From: CAYJLC01 sp044426355
GTDB lineage: Bacteria > Bacillota > Clostridia > Oscillospirales > Butyricicoccaceae
Reading direction: 5' to 3'
DNA: 8,268 bases
Assembly (NCBI GenBank): GCA_044426355.1
Contig: JAWXUO010000065.1
Coordinates: 1-8,268 of the forward strand
The notes under the pieces are model-generated. The model searched no databases and was not told where the DNA came from. It saw only the letters and a program-made list of their open reading frames with translations. Below are positions 6,506 to 8,268 of this stretch, piece by piece. The position numbers and the translations under genes are program-made. How positions within the stretch are numbered: the first letter of the stretch is position 1; the number at the start of each line of letters is the position of its first letter.

Positions 6506-7318
6506 GAAAACCAAATTCATTTTATTAATCTGTTTTACATGCTTATCGAAAGATGAAATTATATAAATTCTAGTAGTTTCAATACTGCTATGACCCAAGA
6601 TGTCTGCAAGTTTGCTGATGTCTTTTTCTATTTTATAGAAAGTTTTCGCAAATAAATGACGCAAATTGTGTGGAAAGACTTTATTTTCATTAATTTTCGC
6701 AGTCTTACATAGACTTTTCATCATTTTCCATATATTAGAACGATTTATAGGTTTTCCGTTTTTCGTAATAAAAATAGAGCCACTTTTTATATTATTTTCA
6801 AAGCAATATTTTTTAAGCAGTTTGCATAAATCTTTAGGTAGTAAAATCGTACGAGTTTTCCCTTTGTTTCTAACAACAGTTTGCGTGCTATGAACCGACG
6901 AAAAAGTAATGTATAGAAGCTCCGACACCCTAATTCCTGTAGAGCAAATCGTTTGAATTATAAGTGACAACCGAAAATCCCCTTTATTTTCAGCAGTTTT
7001 TATAAGTTTTTGATAGTCATTTAGATTTATTTCTTTATTTTTCTCAACAAAAAGTTGTTTTTGTATCTTTATAGGCTTGATTTTCAGCTGTTCAAGTTCT
7101 AAAAAATCTAAATAACTATTAACACTCGCAAGCATTGAGTTTACACTTGCCGGTGCGTAGGTTTTTATCAAATTTTCTTTGTATTCTAAAAGTTTAATCT
7201 TAGAAACCCCCTCTTTTTGCAGAAAGTTAAGCAGATTTTTCACATCTCGTATGTATTTTTCAATTGTAGCTGGGCTTTTTTCGTTTTCAATTAAGTGAAT
7301 TTTGTATTTTGTAAGCAT
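6497..7318 (-). CDS. Tyrosine recombinase, probable DNA invertase for the adjacent promoter segment
   Basis: This 273-residue XerC/D-like tyrosine recombinase cuts and rejoins DNA at short paired sites. Residues about 1-85 form the SAM-like core-binding domain (IENEKSPATIEKYIRDVKNL near the start). The catalytic domain has Arg130 (STGIRVSELL), a Lys at 152 or 154 in NKGKTR, His217 and Arg220 (HNLR), His243 (LGHSS) and the nucleophile Tyr252 (TRIYI). The full set is present, so it should be active. The frame is open to 7354, but that ATG lies upstream of the predicted -10 box. I chose the ATG at 7318, which has AGGAG ten bases before it. The size suits stand-alone invertases rather than phage or ICE integrases, and no excisionase is adjacent. 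Its last codons lie in the right inverted repeat, tying it to the switch. A Xer dimer-resolution role is less likely. Confidence 0.85.
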   Translation of the reverse strand: MLTKYKIHLIENEKSPATIEKYIRDVKNLLNFLQKEGVSKIKLLEYKENLIKTYAPASVNSMLASVNSYLDFLELEQLKIKPIKIQKQLFVEKNKEINLNDYQKLIKTAENKGDFRLSLIIQTICSTGIRVSELLYITFSSVHSTQTVVRNKGKTRTILLPKDLCKLLKKYCFENNIKSGSIFITKNGKPINRSNIWKMMKSLCKTAKINENKVFPHNLRHLFAKTFYKIEKDISKLADILGHSSIETTRIYIISSFDKHVKQINKMNLVFTT

Positions 7319-7342
7319 TTTTTGTAATCTCCTTTTACTTTT

Positions 7343-7370
7343 ATTATACAACAAAATTCCTAATTGACTA
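7343..7370 (-). promoter_or_regulatory. Probable promoter of the recombinase gene
   Basis: On the minus strand a perfect TATAAT -10 (7343-7348) is preceded by TG (TTGTATAAT) and, 16 bp further up, by TAGTCA (7365-7370), a 4-of-6 match to the -35 consensus. The predicted start near 7336 gives a leader of under 20 bases carrying AGGAG (7329-7333). This independent promoter lies outside the invertible segment, so recombinase expression should not depend directly on switch orientation. Confidence 0.65.
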
Positions 7371-7412
7371 TTTGCTAATTTTACGATATTATTTTAATAA
7401 TAAACTTCAGTA

Positions 7413-7447
7413 AAAGAAAAAATAGACCTAAAAATCACTTTAAGTCT
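7413..7447 (-). terminator. Hairpin terminator after the ribbon-helix-helix gene
   Basis: On the minus strand AGACTTAAA (7439-7447) pairs with TTTAGGTCT (7424-7432) through eight Watson-Crick pairs and one U-G pair. A run of six T then lies directly after the stem. It sits 20 bp past the stop at 7469. The plus strand also has a T-run after the hairpin (7450-7455), so it may act in both directions. It separates the element remnant from the recombinase transcription unit. Confidence 0.65.
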
Positions 7448-7468
7448 GCTTTTTTCATTCAAATTCTA

Positions 7469-7714
7469 TTAATTTATATCAATATCATCAGCATTACCAC
7501 CATTTGCAACCTCCTCCTTAATCATCTTAACAACCCTCGGACTTGCCTGCACCGTCAAACCCAAATTTTGAAGCCTATGCAAAATGTAGTCCTGCTTAGT
7601 CATTCCACTAATTCTCACCAACCTTTCAATCTCCACCCATTCCTCTGGACTTACCCTAAAACTAACAGTTTTACTGCGAAATCTATTCTTTTTATCATAT
7701 TTTTTAGCCGACAT
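7469..7714 (-). CDS. Small ribbon-helix-helix DNA-binding protein
   Basis: This 81-residue basic protein has a ribbon-helix-helix core at about 15-50. The beta-strand KTVSFRVS is followed by helix PEEWVEIERLVRISG and then MTKQDYILHRL, similar to the N-terminal DNA-binding part of MobC-like mobilisation accessory proteins and Arc/CopG-type regulators. The tail is acidic (NADDIDIN). AAGGAG sits six bases before the ATG, within the end of the integrase frame, and the ATG follows the integrase stop by one base, so the two were one transcription unit. The pairing with an integrase suggests an accessory or regulatory protein of an integrative element, perhaps in excision or mobilisation. The frame is intact although its partner is broken. 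No toxin partner is next to it, so an antitoxin role is not supported. Confidence 0.7.
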   Translation of the reverse strand: MSAKKYDKKNRFRSKTVSFRVSPEEWVEIERLVRISGMTKQDYILHRLQNLGLTVQASPRVVKMIKEEVANGGNADDIDIN

Positions 7715-7715
7715 T

Positions 7716-8189
7716 TTAAGCTCCTTTTTCTAAATTTAACCTCTCAGCAATTTCATTTTGCTTGTTTGGAAACAGATGTGCATATCGATAAGTTATGTCG
7801 ATACTTTCGTGTCCAAGCCTCTCTGCAATCGCAATTACAGGGAAACCAAGCTCTATCAACAACGAGCAGTGGCTGTGTCTGAGATCATGATTTCTTATCT
7901 TTTTAACACCACTCGCCTTGCAACCTCGTTTCATTTCATTGTGCAAATATCCCTTTGTAATAGGGAAAATTCTATCCCTTTTTCCCACTTTGTAAAGACT
8001 ATCAATGTAGTCTTGAAGCTCGTCGCATATAAATTCTGGCAGAGCAATTACACGATTACTTTTTGGTGTTTTTGGGTCAGTTATCACATCTTTTTTATCA
8101 ATTCTTTGATAAGATTTGTTAATTCTCAAGGTCATTTTTGTAAAATCGAAGTCCTCTTTCGTAATCGCAAGCAATTCTGAATGTGTAAA
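7716..8189 (-). pseudogene. 5'-truncated tyrosine integrase of an integrative element (remnant)
   Basis: About 157 codons match the C-terminal catalytic half of a phage/ICE-type tyrosine integrase. Visible are the middle beta region (DPKTPKSNRVIALP), HDLRHSHCSLL with the catalytic His and Arg, LGHESIDITYRYAHL with the second His and the Tyr nucleophile, and a normal C-terminus NLEKGA. Such integrases are usually about 350-400 residues with an arm-binding and a core-binding domain, and both are missing. At the break the frame reads FTHSELLAIT after an in-frame TAG (8190-8192). Intact relatives have Thr-Gly-x-Arg before SELLAIT, so the first catalytic Arg has been lost. No ATG or ribosome site serves the fragment; only a TTG at 8174 could start it. 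It is almost certainly non-functional. Confidence 0.8.
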
Positions 8190-8218
8190 CTAAGGACTAA
8201 AAAAATATAATAACTTTT

Positions 8219-8254
8219 AAGTGGTTACTTTTACGGGTAATCACTTATTTTTTT
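8219..8254 (+). terminator. Hairpin with T-run beside the integrase break
   Basis: AAGTGGTTAC (8219-8228) pairs with GTAATCACTT (8237-8246), with one G-U pair, around an eight-base loop. Seven T follow almost at once (8248-8254), which is the form of a plus-strand intrinsic terminator. No plus-strand gene lies to its left in the window, so its source is unclear. It may be left over from the rearrangement that truncated the integrase. The rest of 8190-8268 shows no gene. Confidence 0.5.
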
Positions 8255-8268
8255 ATTTCTTTAAAGTC

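Noticed and set aside
7319..7354. Longer N-terminus for the recombinase (start at 7354)
   Set aside because: The predicted -10 box and transcription start lie downstream of this ATG, while the ATG at 7318 has AGGAG in front of it.
7364..7392. Plus-strand promoter-like pair TTGACT, 17 bp, TATTAT
   Set aside because: The match is good, but it points into a bidirectional hairpin at 7424-7447 with no plus-strand gene beyond. A transcript of about 50 bases is possible but unsupported, and AT-rich DNA gives such matches by chance.
1..8268. CRISPR arrays, tRNA or rRNA genes
   Set aside because: I saw no regularly spaced direct repeats and no tRNA- or rRNA-like sequence. The only clear repeat pair is the 21-bp inverted repeat.

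Overview
The window comes from a low-GC bacterium, most likely a Gram-positive Clostridia-type organism (Lachnospiraceae-like, inferred). The DNA is strongly AT-rich. Most genes have purine-rich AGGAG-type ribosome sites, promoters are of the sigma-A type, and terminators are hairpins with T-runs. Every supported gene is on the minus strand, so the region reads from high to low coordinates.

Right end (about 7415-8268): debris of an integrative element. A 5'-truncated tyrosine integrase (7716-8189) has lost its N-terminal domains and first catalytic Arg, and is followed one base later by a small ribbon-helix-helix gene (7469-7714) with its own terminator. A hairpin with a T-run (8219-8254) lies just outside the break.

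Middle (6286-7370): a probable DNA inversion switch. A complete tyrosine recombinase gene (6497-7318) has its own promoter. It abuts a 220-bp segment (6286-6505) bounded by perfect 21-bp inverted repeats. Inside the segment are a near-consensus promoter (TTGACA, 17 bp, TAAAAT) pointing at the left-hand operon and a hairpin terminator that insulates it from the recombinase gene. In the orientation shown, the operon should be ON. Inversion would point the promoter at the 3' end of the recombinase gene and leave the operon without it. The stop and last two codons of the recombinase lie inside the right repeat.

Left three quarters (1-6239): one tightly packed operon of eight genes, with gaps of 17 bp or less or overlaps of 8-14 bp. 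In transcription order they are a NeuD/PglD-type left-handed beta-helix acyltransferase, two FabG-like short-chain reductases, the two halves of a split transketolase, an acyl carrier protein, an AMP-forming acyl ligase, and a LuxE-type acyl-protein synthetase that runs off the left edge. This is not primary metabolism. It looks like part of a surface-glycan or specialised-metabolite locus that makes an unusual acyl or sugar substituent. One reading (inference) is that a carboxylic acid is activated by the ligase and loaded on the ACP, then passed through LuxE toward reduction to an aldehyde by a LuxC-type reductase expected beyond the left edge. The transketolase would add a two-carbon ketol unit, the SDRs would reduce the ketone, and the acyltransferase would place a group on a glycan. 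The notable system is this uncommon gene set under an apparent phase-variable promoter.
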